A DNA stretch of 40,473 nucleotides, taken from positions 1 to 40,473 of IMG/VR virus record IMGVR_UViG_3300012924_000014, one strand, 5' to 3'. Below the pieces are notes generated by a model, which saw only the letters and a program-made list of their open reading frames with translations, ran no database searches and was not told where the DNA came from. The DNA comes from a virus. Below, one piece after another: positions 1-7,170 of this stretch. The translations under genes were made by a program, and so were the position numbers. The first letter of the stretch is position 1. Every line of letters starts with the position of its first letter.

Positions 1-111
1 GGCAGGGAAATCGGCGGTGCACAGCGTAAACCCAATAAGTGGTTTGTGACGTGCGAGTATTTTACTACACTCAGCGAGGCAATCTATAAATCACAACAGA
101 TGTGTCAATGA
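1..111 (+). CDS. C-terminal end of an unidentified protein (partial, 5' end outside window)
   Basis: An open frame runs from the first base to a TGA at 109-111 and gives 36 residues ending KSQQMCQ. The next gene starts inside this stop in an ATGA overlap at 108-111, the junction style used throughout this genome, which supports this being a real gene end. The fragment has no motif I recognise (an aromatic stretch WFVTCEYF is visible) and is too short for a family call. Confidence 0.6.
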   Translation, partial: GREIGGAQRKPNKWFVTCEYFTTLSEAIYKSQQMCQ

Positions 112-326
112 CTAGATATAAAGTACCGTTTAAAACTTCAGCTTTTACTTATGTTACGGTACAAGCTGACTCCCTAGAGGAAGCAACAGAAAAATCAGAG
201 TATATAAATGAATTTCCTGAATTATGTGCGCAATGTGCAGGAATGTTCAATTTTCGTAATGGAATATTACATTCTGGTGTAGAACTTGCCGAATGGGAAC
301 TAGATGGAGACATAGAGGAATCATGA
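108..326 (+). CDS. Small hypothetical phage protein, 72 aa
   Basis: I place the start at ATG 108, which overlaps the upstream stop as ATGA. An in-frame GTG at 102 would add two residues. The protein opens TRYKVPFKTSAF and contains a VQADSLEEATEKSE segment. That beta strand followed by an acidic EEA helix is common in small phage proteins with a short beta-alpha fold. It is acidic overall, soluble, and has one CAQC cysteine pair near the middle. It ends in another ATGA overlap with the next gene. Function unknown; by position among small non-structural genes it is probably an early gene. Confidence 0.7.
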   Translation: MTRYKVPFKTSAFTYVTVQADSLEEATEKSEYINEFPELCAQCAGMFNFRNGILHSGVELAEWELDGDIEES

Positions 327-586
327 AAATCAGAAATAAAGAAACAAAAAATATTGCATGGTCGGACAGGTTTAATGAGCACGGTATCGATGAAATTATT
401 GTCTGTTTTCCTGACGGTGATATGTCATCAGAGTACATTAGAGATTATGAAGTGCAATTATCTAATGATACTTGGGTAGATATGAAGAAAGCTTTTTCTG
501 ATAAAGATTTAATTACAGATAACTACGATAGATATTTTCTCGAGCCTCCTACTGAAACAGACCGTCAACGGGGATATGTGTTTTAA
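323..586 (+). CDS. Hypothetical protein, 87 aa
   Basis: ATG 323 overlaps the upstream stop (ATGA) and is preferred to the in-frame ATG at 293, which would force a 34-base overlap. The protein begins MKIRNKETKN and has a charged N-terminus followed by an acidic, aromatic body (DTWVDMKKAFSDKDL). No transmembrane segment or known motif is visible. It sits in a run of small genes, each coupled to the next by a short overlap, so it is probably co-translated with them. Function not recognised. Confidence 0.7.
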   Translation: MKIRNKETKNIAWSDRFNEHGIDEIIVCFPDGDMSSEYIRDYEVQLSNDTWVDMKKAFSDKDLITDNYDRYFLEPPTETDRQRGYVF

Positions 587-588
587 AT

Positions 589-1083
589 ATGTTGTCTAAT
601 TTTGCAGTGTGTCCTAATTGTAAATCGGAATATCCAATTTTTCATAGCCCAGTCGGAGCACTTCATACATTGTGTGACAATTGCGGTTGGACGAACAATG
701 ATATGAATAAACAAGAAGCACTAGAAAATTTTGCTAATGCAATTGGAATTCCATATAAAATTCTCGCTAATAAGAAAGATAATAAAATGATTGAGTACAT
801 TACCGGCGGTAGAGCATCAGGAAAAACATACAAGGCAGTGCAATGGTTAAATCAGGATCCTAATAAAAGGATTATTATTGTTCCTAATTCAGAGATGGCT
901 GACATTATTATAAACCAATATGCACTATTACCAAAACAAGTTATGTCATTCGCTTCTTGGAAAGATATACATAATGGACGTGGTATGAAAAAAGAAGTAT
1001 GTATTGACAATGCTGAAATTATTTTGCAGATGCTACTTGGTGGTAATAAACTTTCTATGATTACATGGTCTCGTAATGAGTAA
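589..1083 (+). CDS. Zinc-ribbon / P-loop NTPase-like protein, 164 aa
   Basis: Residues 8-32 hold two CxxC pairs (CPNC at 8-11, CDNC at 29-32), a zinc-ribbon pattern. Residues 73-80 read GGRASGKT, a clean Walker A motif, and VCID at 137-140 followed by NAE is a plausible Walker B strand. The P-loop part has only about 95 residues, much shorter than a complete helicase or packaging ATPase core, so this is a minimal or degenerate NTPase. An internal ATG at 787 (residue 67, just before the P-loop) could start a separate P-loop product; the fusion of the two modules is unusual. The last bases overlap the next gene at 1076. A role in DNA metabolism is inferred only. Confidence 0.65.
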   Translation: MLSNFAVCPNCKSEYPIFHSPVGALHTLCDNCGWTNNDMNKQEALENFANAIGIPYKILANKKDNKMIEYITGGRASGKTYKAVQWLNQDPNKRIIIVPNSEMADIIINQYALLPKQVMSFASWKDIHNGRGMKKEVCIDNAEIILQMLLGGNKLSMITWSRNE

Positions 1084-1393
1084 TTTTCCTGAATCTTTTA
1101 CTGTTAAAATTAATTTTAGACGTGATGGACAAGCTGAAAATGTTAGTTATGTGCATGATGATTGCGAGTATGAATCTATATCATTTCCAAAGGACCAAAC
1201 AGTTTCATCATTAATCAGTAAACACTATCATCATATGACGAATGATCATCAGTTGAGACCTGAACCATTGTGTGATTATTATTTGTCAGAAGTAGGGGTA
1301 GATATGACATTAAAAGTTTATTGTTATTTAGAAAGAAACCATGATTCTGATCATCAGTTTAAAGTGAGGAAACAAGATGGTAGATCTTATTAA
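1076..1393 (+). CDS. Hypothetical protein, 105 aa
   Basis: It begins eight bases before the end of the preceding gene and runs 17 bases into the DUF3310 gene, which supports translation in a coupled cluster. The protein starts MSNFPESFTVKINFRR and is rich in His, Asp and Tyr, with an HYHHMTNDHQ stretch near residue 50 and further His residues near the C-terminus. The clustered His/Asp could bind metal, but no known family signature is visible. No signal peptide or membrane segment. Confidence 0.65.
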   Translation: MSNFPESFTVKINFRRDGQAENVSYVHDDCEYESISFPKDQTVSSLISKHYHHMTNDHQLRPEPLCDYYLSEVGVDMTLKVYCYLERNHDSDHQFKVRKQDGRSY

Positions 1394-1652
1394 TCATCCA
1401 CCGCACTACGGTAATCACCCCAGTGGTGTTGAATGCATTGCTATCACAGAACATATGAATTTCTGTCTTGGAAACGCTATCAAATATATTTGGCGCGCTG
1501 ATGAAAAAGGTAATGATATCGACGATTTGAAGAAAGCTGCATGGTATGTTAATAGAGAGATTGAACGTCGACTAAGTGCAAATTCTGATGATTACACTCA
1601 TACAAAAACAGTTTTAGAAGAATTTGTAAAGCATATGCGGGAGAGTAAATAA
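1377..1652 (+). CDS. DUF3310 family protein, 91 aa
   Basis: The protein carries the DUF3310 (SaV-like) pattern: HPPHYGNHPSGVECI near the N-terminus, then GNAIKYIWRADEKG and DDLKKAAWYVNREIERR. The family is very common in phages. It is often called a nucleotide kinase by annotation transfer, without firm biochemical support, and usually sits among early nucleotide-metabolism or replication genes. The family core fills nearly the whole protein, with a short charged tail. Its stop shares a base with the next start (TAATG at 1650). This is the best family-level call in the left arm. Confidence 0.88.
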   Translation: MVDLINHPPHYGNHPSGVECIAITEHMNFCLGNAIKYIWRADEKGNDIDDLKKAAWYVNREIERRLSANSDDYTHTKTVLEEFVKHMRESK

Positions 1653-1975
1653 TGGTAAAATTTCGTGTTACTGCTATCAGAGAATATGAAGTAACACAAG
1701 AACAACTAAAAAGAAATTACAAAGTAGAATCATTTAAAGAAGGTGCACGAATAGATAAAGAACAATTCATTAGCGATCCCTACTTATTGATTGATTCATT
1801 TAATGATAATATATACCATGATTCACCACTTATTTTTCATGTAGATGTATTACCAGATAATGAAAATGAAAATTATCCTGGTAAACATAGAAAGGATGAT
1901 CGGTGTATCATGTCATGGAATGGCGTGTGTGTTAATGCTGATCATGAACACGAACCGAAAGAAGGATCAGAGTAA
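1652..1975 (+). CDS. Hypothetical protein, 107 aa
   Basis: The start overlaps the DUF3310 stop and the end overlaps the next start by one base (TAATG), so three genes are coupled. The sequence opens MVKFRVTAIREYEVTQEQL, a beta strand then a helix as in many small phage proteins. It has an acidic centre and a C-terminal part with two Cys and several His (CIMSWNGVCVNADHEHE) that could bind a metal. No family recognised. Confidence 0.68.
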   Translation: MVKFRVTAIREYEVTQEQLKRNYKVESFKEGARIDKEQFISDPYLLIDSFNDNIYHDSPLIFHVDVLPDNENENYPGKHRKDDRCIMSWNGVCVNADHEHEPKEGSE

Positions 1976-2223
1976 TGATTTTTTATTCATGGTTTCTTAG
2001 TTGGAAAGAGCGGAAAGTACAAAAGAAAATTGATAATGTTCAAGAATCAGAGCAATCATCGCAAACAACGGAACAATCAACTGATGAAGAATATCTTACA
2101 TGGTTTAATCAATTTCGTTTAGATCATGAAACACGTGAATGGGATATGAAGAAAACTCCCGGAGATAATGAATATAGAATTCTTAAGGGACGCCGAGTTC
2201 CTAGGCATCGTGTAATGGAGTGA
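1975..2223 (+). CDS. Hypothetical protein, 82 aa
   Basis: The first ten residues (MIFYSWFLSW) are aromatic and hydrophobic and are followed at once by basic residues (KERKVQKK), which may give a short membrane-associating N-terminus. The middle is Gln/Ser/Glu-rich and probably disordered, and the C-terminus is basic. It starts inside the stop of the previous gene (TAATG). No known domain. Confidence 0.62.
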   Translation: MIFYSWFLSWKERKVQKKIDNVQESEQSSQTTEQSTDEEYLTWFNQFRLDHETREWDMKKTPGDNEYRILKGRRVPRHRVME

Positions 2224-2232
2224 GGAATATTT

Positions 2233-2415
2233 ATGAAATGGAAAGGATCTAAAAATTTTAGGGAGCAATTAGCACAAGCAAGAAAAGATGCAAACAAGCC
2301 TAATGATTTTCAGAAACTTATGGCTGTATTAATAAACATTAATAATAATTTATATGCAATATCCATGAATACAAAAGAACTTATTGATATGTCGAAAGAA
2401 AATCGGGAATTATGA
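2233..2415 (+). CDS. Small hypothetical protein, 60 aa
   Basis: An AGGA Shine-Dalgarno-like element lies just upstream of ATG 2233. The protein is short and mostly helical, with a basic N-terminus (MKWKGSKNFREQLAQARKD) and an Asn-rich middle helix. It ends in an ATGA overlap with the next gene at 2412. No family recognised; its spacing and coupling support a real gene. Confidence 0.62.
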   Translation: MKWKGSKNFREQLAQARKDANKPNDFQKLMAVLININNNLYAISMNTKELIDMSKENREL

Positions 2416-2963
2416 TACATATCAGCATTCTAAGTTTTATCGTCATGATTGTTCTGGGATGGTTTGTTGTTCCATTTGTGACGATGATGACCAGAGAACA
2501 AATTAAAGATCTTAAAAAATATACTAATTCATGGAATGATAAAAAGAAAAAGCAACTTGGTGAAATAGATGACATGATATTTATCAAAGAAATTACCAAA
2601 GAAGATTATGAGGAACTAAAAAGATTTGGTTGGGAACCAGCAACGTATACTAAAAAATATCTTGATAACAAGTTTAATCCTAAACCTAAAACTGAACAAC
2701 CTTACGATATTGCACAATTTATTGAAAAAACCTCTGATCGTAAAGGTAACGCTTATTCAACTGTGTATAAGACTAAATATCCTGAGGGATTTATTTCTAT
2801 TCCATCAAAGTTATCAGAAAAAACAAAATTAAAGTTTATTCAAGAAATGTCTAAACAACAAGATATGAGTTATAAAGAATTAATTAAGAGAGCTGATGAA
2901 CAAATAAAACATGGAGAGTATTATATGTTTATGGAATATGGTAATAAAAAGAAGACTGATTGA
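2412..2963 (+). CDS. Membrane-anchored hypothetical protein, 183 aa
   Basis: Residues 3-24 form one hydrophobic segment (ISILSFIVMIVLGWFVVPFV), a signal anchor or N-terminal transmembrane helix. It is followed by a long, highly charged Lys/Glu-rich soluble part with predicted helical character. A single-span anchor with a charged body suggests a role at the host membrane, but no family is recognised. It overlaps the upstream gene by ATGA. Its stop codon TGA (2961-2963) lies within a TTGACG element that may be the -35 of a promoter for the genes that follow. Confidence 0.65.
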   Translation: MIHISILSFIVMIVLGWFVVPFVTMMTREQIKDLKKYTNSWNDKKKKQLGEIDDMIFIKEITKEDYEELKRFGWEPATYTKKYLDNKFNPKPKTEQPYDIAQFIEKTSDRKGNAYSTVYKTKYPEGFISIPSKLSEKTKLKFIQEMSKQQDMSYKELIKRADEQIKHGEYYMFMEYGNKKKTD

Positions 2964-2989
2964 CGTTTATCACACGCACGTGTTATCCT
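2960..2989 (+). promoter_or_regulatory. Possible sigma70-type promoter upstream of the lysin/terminase genes
   Basis: TTGACG at 2960-2965 and TATCCT at 2984-2989 are 18 bases apart, close to the consensus -35/-10 arrangement. They lie in one of the few noncoding stretches on this strand (2964-3050), just before the switch from small early-type genes to lysin, terminase and structural genes. This is a match by eye only, and the A+T-rich background makes chance matches likely. Confidence 0.3.
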
Positions 2990-3050
2990 CCCGCTACTGG
3001 ACATAGTTTTAATTAACATCCTAATTCGGTGAATGTCGGGAGATATAGGC

Positions 3051-3872
3051 ATGGCACTTGTTGATGTTTATGATGGTGCGTTTTTCCATGCTATGTCCGG
3101 CGTACCTAGTTCTGTAAAAGCTATTATTGGATATGTATCTGGACCAAGCGCAACTAATATTTGGTCACATTCAGAAGCTCAAGCTGTGCGAGATAGTGGT
3201 CGTGAATTTTGGGCAATTGATGTTCCTAATCAAGGATCATTAGGCGGAGATGATGGAGCTGCTTCAGCAAACAGAATGATAAATGTTTTACCATCATTTA
3301 GTCATCCAAAACATTGTCCAGTGTTTATGGATATTGAATATAATGCATACATGAATAATCCTGCTGGAGCTGATGCAGCTGTTGCCCGATTCAAATCAAC
3401 GATGAATAATGCGGGATATCCCAGAGCATTTGGATATGTCCCGCTTTTTGTTGGTTATGGTTGGGGAGCACGGTATACATATAACCGACCAAGCGCATTA
3501 CCTGATGGCGTTATTGGTTGGCAATATGAAAATGATGCACGCGGCCATTCAGGTTGGGATGCTTCTGCATTTGATCCATCATTGTTTGGAAGTAATGATC
3601 CGCCGATTAATCCAGACCCGCCGGCAACTTATACTTTGGAGGATTTGATGGCTAACATTAATTACGTTTGGTGGTTTGGCCGACTAACTGATCCGCCAAA
3701 TACCATTTATGCAATCAATGCATTGAATGGTACGTATTTCTCGCCGGGCACTGCACATAACATTTCAGTGTTTAAAGAACGTCTTACTGCAGCGGGAATT
3801 CCATGGAAAAGTGTTCAGGTAGATATTGAGGGGTCAATGACACAATTTGGTATATTAGTTGATGATGCATAA
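3051..3872 (+). CDS. DUF1906 / GH25-like glycoside hydrolase, putative endolysin, 273 aa
   Basis: I chose ATG 3051 because a GGGAG Shine-Dalgarno sits nine bases upstream; the in-frame ATG at 3033 would bury that site. Residues 1-180 resemble the DUF1906 (Rv2525c-like) TIM-barrel hydrolases related to GH25 muramidases. Visible marks are an N-terminal VDVYDG strand, VFMDIEY with acidic residues at about 94-96, FGYVPLFVGYGWG, and GWQYENDA near the end of the barrel. Such domains are used as endolysins by actinophages. A Pro-rich link (about 190-200) leads to an 80-residue C-terminal region I do not recognise, possibly wall-binding. No signal peptide, so export would need a holin. It couples to a tiny membrane peptide by TAATG. 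Confidence 0.75.
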   Translation: MALVDVYDGAFFHAMSGVPSSVKAIIGYVSGPSATNIWSHSEAQAVRDSGREFWAIDVPNQGSLGGDDGAASANRMINVLPSFSHPKHCPVFMDIEYNAYMNNPAGADAAVARFKSTMNNAGYPRAFGYVPLFVGYGWGARYTYNRPSALPDGVIGWQYENDARGHSGWDASAFDPSLFGSNDPPINPDPPATYTLEDLMANINYVWWFGRLTDPPNTIYAINALNGTYFSPGTAHNISVFKERLTAAGIPWKSVQVDIEGSMTQFGILVDDA

Positions 3873-3967
3873 TGAGCACCAGCACTTTTTACATTTGGGT
3901 CTGTATAGACTTATCTGTTATGGCGTTCTATTCACTTGTTAAATTGATTGCACACCTTAATCGGTAA
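3872..3967 (+). CDS. Tiny membrane peptide, 31 aa
   Basis: ATG 3872 shares a base with the lysin stop (TAATG). The frame encodes MSTSTFYIWVCIDLSVMAFY and ends KLIAHLNR. Most of it is one hydrophobic segment followed by a basic end, so it looks like a single-span membrane peptide. Its coupling to the lysin gene suggests a holin-like or lysis-accessory role, but that is inference, and so short a frame could also be chance. It fills what would otherwise be a 100-base gap. Confidence 0.45.
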   Translation: MSTSTFYIWVCIDLSVMAFYSLVKLIAHLNR

Positions 3968-3973
3968 TTGATT

Positions 3974-4150
3974 ATGGTAGACAATACACAAGCTAATAGA
4001 GTCAGAAAAAGAACTAACATACGTAGTCTTATTGAAGAAGCTTTTCAGTCTGGACAATCCATCTCATCTGTGATGGATTTTTACGGAGTATCATATAAAT
4101 ACTGCTTAGAAATAAAGCAAACAATGGAGCGACTTAACTCACATAAGTAG
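3974..4150 (+). CDS. Small HTH-like protein, 58 aa (possible DNA-binding or terminase small subunit-like)
   Basis: I take ATG 3974 (MVDNTQANRV); a TTG at 3968 is the alternative. Residues roughly 14-50 read as a basic helix and then a helix-turn-helix-like segment (SLIEEAFQSGQSISSVMDFY, then GVSYKYCLEIK), resembling small resolvase- or terminase-type HTH units. It ends five bases before the large terminase gene, where a small terminase subunit is usually encoded. It is much shorter than typical TerS proteins, which also have an oligomerisation region, so it may be only a DNA-recognition part or a regulator. Confidence 0.5.
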   Translation: MVDNTQANRVRKRTNIRSLIEEAFQSGQSISSVMDFYGVSYKYCLEIKQTMERLNSHK

Positions 4151-4155
4151 GATAA

Positions 4156-5616
4156 ATGGCAACCGCTGATTTTAGCGATTACTTCAATCAGGATACCTTT
4201 ATTGGGCCTGATAATAATATGCTTGGTGGAGAACTTGAGTTAAAGTCAAATATAGCTCCCATTGTAGAACAGAAGAAATATGTAAGCAGTAAAACAGAAT
4301 GGAAACCATTACCGCATCAGATTCCACCAACTGATGATAACTGGTATGGCATATTTCTTCTTGGCGGTCGCGGATCAGGTAAATCTGATTTCTGTTCTAA
4401 TTGGATTGTTGAACATGTAAAAGGTCCACCATGTTTGCATGGTCCAGCGCCACACTGGATTAATATCATTGCACCGACTTTAGGTGATGCTGCAACATCA
4501 TGTTTTGCTGGACCTTCTGGAATTAGTGCACATGATCCGACAGCGGAAATGCTACAAAAAACCGGCGGTCTGATTGTTCGTTGGCCTAATGGTAGTCAAG
4601 CAAAATTATTAGGTGCACGTGAAAAAGACGATATTGAAAGACTTCGTGCTGCTGGTAATTCATGTGCAGTTTGGCTAGAAGAATTTGCTGCATTTAAATA
4701 TATGCAAGATGCATGGGATCAAATGCGATTTGGTTTACGTTCTGGACCTCACCCACATTTTGTTGCATCATCTACGCCGAAACCTAGACCATTAATTAAA
4801 AAAATAGCTGCAGGTGGTTATAATAATATTATTGTTCGTCATGCTACTATGTATGATAATCCACATTTGGCAGAATCATTCAAAGAAGCTATTGAAGAAA
4901 CTTATGGCGGCACCACCTTAGGTGCACAGGAATTGTACGGACGTATTGTTGAACAAGATGAAAATGCTCTTTGGAATAGAGATGTCATTGAACGTCAGCG
5001 TAGAACTGTTGATCAAATTCCTTATCTAAAAAGAATTGTTGTTGGTGTTGACCCCTCAGGCGGAGCGGGTGAACAGGGTATTGTTGTTGTTGGTTCTGAT
5101 GTTGAAATACGTAATGGAAAACCCGTCAAGGTTGGCTGGACATTAGCTGATCGCACGGTGCATATGAAGCCGGAAGGCTGGGGACGCGCGGCTATTCGTG
5201 CAGCTATTGACTATAATGCTGATTGTGTTGTAGTTGAAACTAACTTTGGTGGAGATATGGCAGTGTCCACATTGGTTACTGCTGCTGAAGAATTAGATGC
5301 ATCAATTCCTATTAGGACAGTGAAAGCATCTAGAGGAAAGCATCCACGCGCAGAGCCCGTATCAATGTTAGCTCAACAAGAGCGTTGGTATTTTGGCGGT
5401 ATGTTTGAAGAATTAGAGGATCAACTTTGTGTCTGGACTCCGGAGTCTGATTATTCACCAGACAGACTTGATGCAATGGTATGGCCGGCATGGTATATGA
5501 AATTAGTTTCTACTTTGTTTAGTGCAACTGGTAAATTTGGCGGATCAGCTATGGCAACACGTTCTATCACTGGATCTCGCCGCGATGGAATTGCTGAGTT
5601 ACGTAGTATCAATTAG
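4156..5616 (+). CDS. terL: Terminase large subunit, 486 aa
   Basis: The packaging motor ATPase/nuclease. The N-terminal ATPase has Walker A GGRGSGKS at 70-77, Walker B plus catalytic acid AVWLEE at 171-176, and the SSTPKP coupling motif at 205-210. The C-terminal RNase H-like nuclease has its first acidic residue in GVDPSGG (D299), a second cluster in VVVETNFGGD (E361, D367), and a final acidic pair in SPDRLDAMVW (D436, D439). These are the residues expected for metal-dependent cleavage of concatemeric DNA. The length is normal for the family. It would work with a small subunit and with the portal encoded at 13244. Unusually, it is separated from the portal by more than 7 kb of accessory genes. 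Confidence 0.95.
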   Translation: MATADFSDYFNQDTFIGPDNNMLGGELELKSNIAPIVEQKKYVSSKTEWKPLPHQIPPTDDNWYGIFLLGGRGSGKSDFCSNWIVEHVKGPPCLHGPAPHWINIIAPTLGDAATSCFAGPSGISAHDPTAEMLQKTGGLIVRWPNGSQAKLLGAREKDDIERLRAAGNSCAVWLEEFAAFKYMQDAWDQMRFGLRSGPHPHFVASSTPKPRPLIKKIAAGGYNNIIVRHATMYDNPHLAESFKEAIEETYGGTTLGAQELYGRIVEQDENALWNRDVIERQRRTVDQIPYLKRIVVGVDPSGGAGEQGIVVVGSDVEIRNGKPVKVGWTLADRTVHMKPEGWGRAAIRAAIDYNADCVVVETNFGGDMAVSTLVTAAEELDASIPIRTVKASRGKHPRAEPVSMLAQQERWYFGGMFEELEDQLCVWTPESDYSPDRLDAMVWPAWYMKLVSTLFSATGKFGGSAMATRSITGSRRDGIAELRSIN

Positions 5617-5631
5617 GGGGACCAATGTATT

Positions 5632-5856
5632 ATGACTACAATCAAAACAATAAATTATAAAGAGAATGACCTTGATAAGATTAAAAAATATTTTAAGGAT
5701 TTACAAACAGACGGCGAACATGCGACACTGTCTGAAGTGGACGCCATTTTAGAATCGGCGCAATTATGTTGGCCACACTCAGCCGATCGTATGACATTTA
5801 TTGATACTGTACTAGATTTTCGTTCTATTCTCACTACATTAAAAGGAATTAGTTAA
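5632..5856 (+). CDS. Hypothetical protein, 74 aa
   Basis: A strong AGGGGGA ribosome-binding site lies at 5615-5621, about ten bases before ATG 5632. The protein is small, soluble and probably helical (KENDLDKIKKYFKDL, then SEVDAILESAQ). It overlaps the next gene by one base (TAATG). No motif recognised. It sits between the terminase and the glycosyltransferase cassette and may belong to either unit. Confidence 0.65.
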   Translation: MTTIKTINYKENDLDKIKKYFKDLQTDGEHATLSEVDAILESAQLCWPHSADRMTFIDTVLDFRSILTTLKGIS

Positions 5857-6545
5857 TGATTTCTATTTGTTGTCCTACGCGTAAGCGTCCACAAAATATG
5901 AATAGAATTATTACCTCTGCTGAACAGACAGCGCCAAATGGCGGATTTGAATTTGTGTTCTATGTAGACAGCGATGATCAGGAGAGTATTAACTTTCCAT
6001 TATTGACTGATCATCAAAGAATTATTGGTGATCGAATTGTACTTTCTGAGATGTGGAATGTTTGTGCTCGTCATGCTAATGGTGATATTTTTATGCATTG
6101 CGGTGATGACATTATTTTTCGCTCTCCCGGTTGGGTAGATATTGTTGAGAGAGTTTATAATGAAGCTGTACCAGATAAAATTGCTTTAGTTCATGGTGAT
6201 GATGGATTATGGGGAGCATCGTTTGGAACTCATTGTTTTGTATCTCGTACTTGGGTTGATGCGTTAGGTTATTTGTGTCCTCCGTATTTTTCTTCAGATT
6301 GGAATGATACATGGTTAAATGAATTAGGTAATGCACTTAATCGTCGTTACTATTTCCCTGATATTGTTACAGAGCATATGCATCCTGTTGTTGGAAAAGC
6401 AGGTTGGGATGAAACACATCTAGATAGACAAGCTCGCGGTCTACGTGATAACGTTGATGAAATTTATAAATCACCAGATATGGTAGAAGCACGTAAAATA
6501 GATTACGAAAAACTCTTGAAGGTGATTAATGACAACCGTTCCTAA
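5856..6545 (+). CDS. GT-A fold glycosyltransferase-like protein, 229 aa
   Basis: The protein starts ISICCPTRKRPQNMNRII, the nucleotide-binding first strand and loop of family 2-like glycosyltransferases. Further features are FYVDSDD (35-41), a metal-binding type GDD at 83-85 within FMHCGDDIIFRSPGW, and an HGDDGLWG loop at 113-120. The C-terminal HMHPVVGKAGWDET (174-187) resembles the acceptor/His loop of phage-encoded GT-A enzymes. It should transfer a sugar from a nucleotide-sugar donor; donor and acceptor cannot be read from sequence. It overlaps the next glycosyltransferase by 17 bases, so the two are probably made together. Confidence 0.75.
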   Translation: MISICCPTRKRPQNMNRIITSAEQTAPNGGFEFVFYVDSDDQESINFPLLTDHQRIIGDRIVLSEMWNVCARHANGDIFMHCGDDIIFRSPGWVDIVERVYNEAVPDKIALVHGDDGLWGASFGTHCFVSRTWVDALGYLCPPYFSSDWNDTWLNELGNALNRRYYFPDIVTEHMHPVVGKAGWDETHLDRQARGLRDNVDEIYKSPDMVEARKIDYEKLLKVINDNRS

Positions 6546-7170
6546 GTGGACTATTCTTATTGCCACATTGGGACAACGACGTACAAAATTTGAACACTTG
6601 ATGATGGAATTACTTCCACAGGTTGATAAAGTAAATGGATTAGTAACGGTACATGCATTCTGGAATAATGGTGAACGTCCGTTATCCTATGTACGTCAAG
6701 ATTTATTAGAAAGTGCTGAATCAGAATACGTATCTTTTGTTGATGATGATGACGGTATACCTGATTATTTTGTTTCTAAGGTATTACCATTATTAGATGG
6801 TGTTGATTACATTGGTTGGATGATGCAGTGTTATGCAAGTAGTGTAAAGCTTAATCCAACTGAACATAGTTTGAAACATAATAGATGGTGGAGTGATTCT
6901 GTTGGCTATTATCGAGATCTTAGTCATCTAAATCCAATTAAACGAGAAATTGCATTATTAGTAAATTATAAAAATACAAGTCCTCCAGAAGATGCTAGTT
7001 GGGTAGAGCAAATGAGAGGAAAGGTAAATACTGAACATTTTATTGATGATATTATGTATTATTACTATTCAACATCTGATTCAACTTGGCGCGGTGGAGA
7101 TTCTATAAATAGACAACAAACATTTCAACGCGCTAATATTAATAATTCAAATTTTAAATGGATTGAATAA
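6529..7170 (+). CDS. Family 2-like glycosyltransferase, 213 aa
   Basis: A GT-A pattern is visible: WTILIATLGQRR at the N-terminus, then SEYVSFVDDDDGIPDYF with the DxD-type metal site at 72-75. The C-terminal half is shorter and less typical, with SWRGGDS near the end. The gene starts inside the previous glycosyltransferase, and its stop abuts the epimerase start, so translation is probably coupled across the cassette. Expected activity is glycosyl transfer to an unknown acceptor. Confidence 0.75.
   Translation: MTTVPKWTILIATLGQRRTKFEHLMMELLPQVDKVNGLVTVHAFWNNGERPLSYVRQDLLESAESEYVSFVDDDDGIPDYFVSKVLPLLDGVDYIGWMMQCYASSVKLNPTEHSLKHNRWWSDSVGYYRDLSHLNPIKREIALLVNYKNTSPPEDASWVEQMRGKVNTEHFIDDIMYYYYSTSDSTWRGGDSINRQQTFQRANINNSNFKWIE

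Noticed and set aside
2964-3050. tRNA or small RNA gene in the noncoding stretch before the lysin
   Set aside because: No cloverleaf arms, TTC-loop or strong hairpin could be found there; only promoter-like elements are visible.
5632-5856. The 74-residue protein as a small terminase subunit
   Set aside because: It has no HTH pattern and follows the large subunit; the HTH-like gene at 3974 is a better but still weak candidate.
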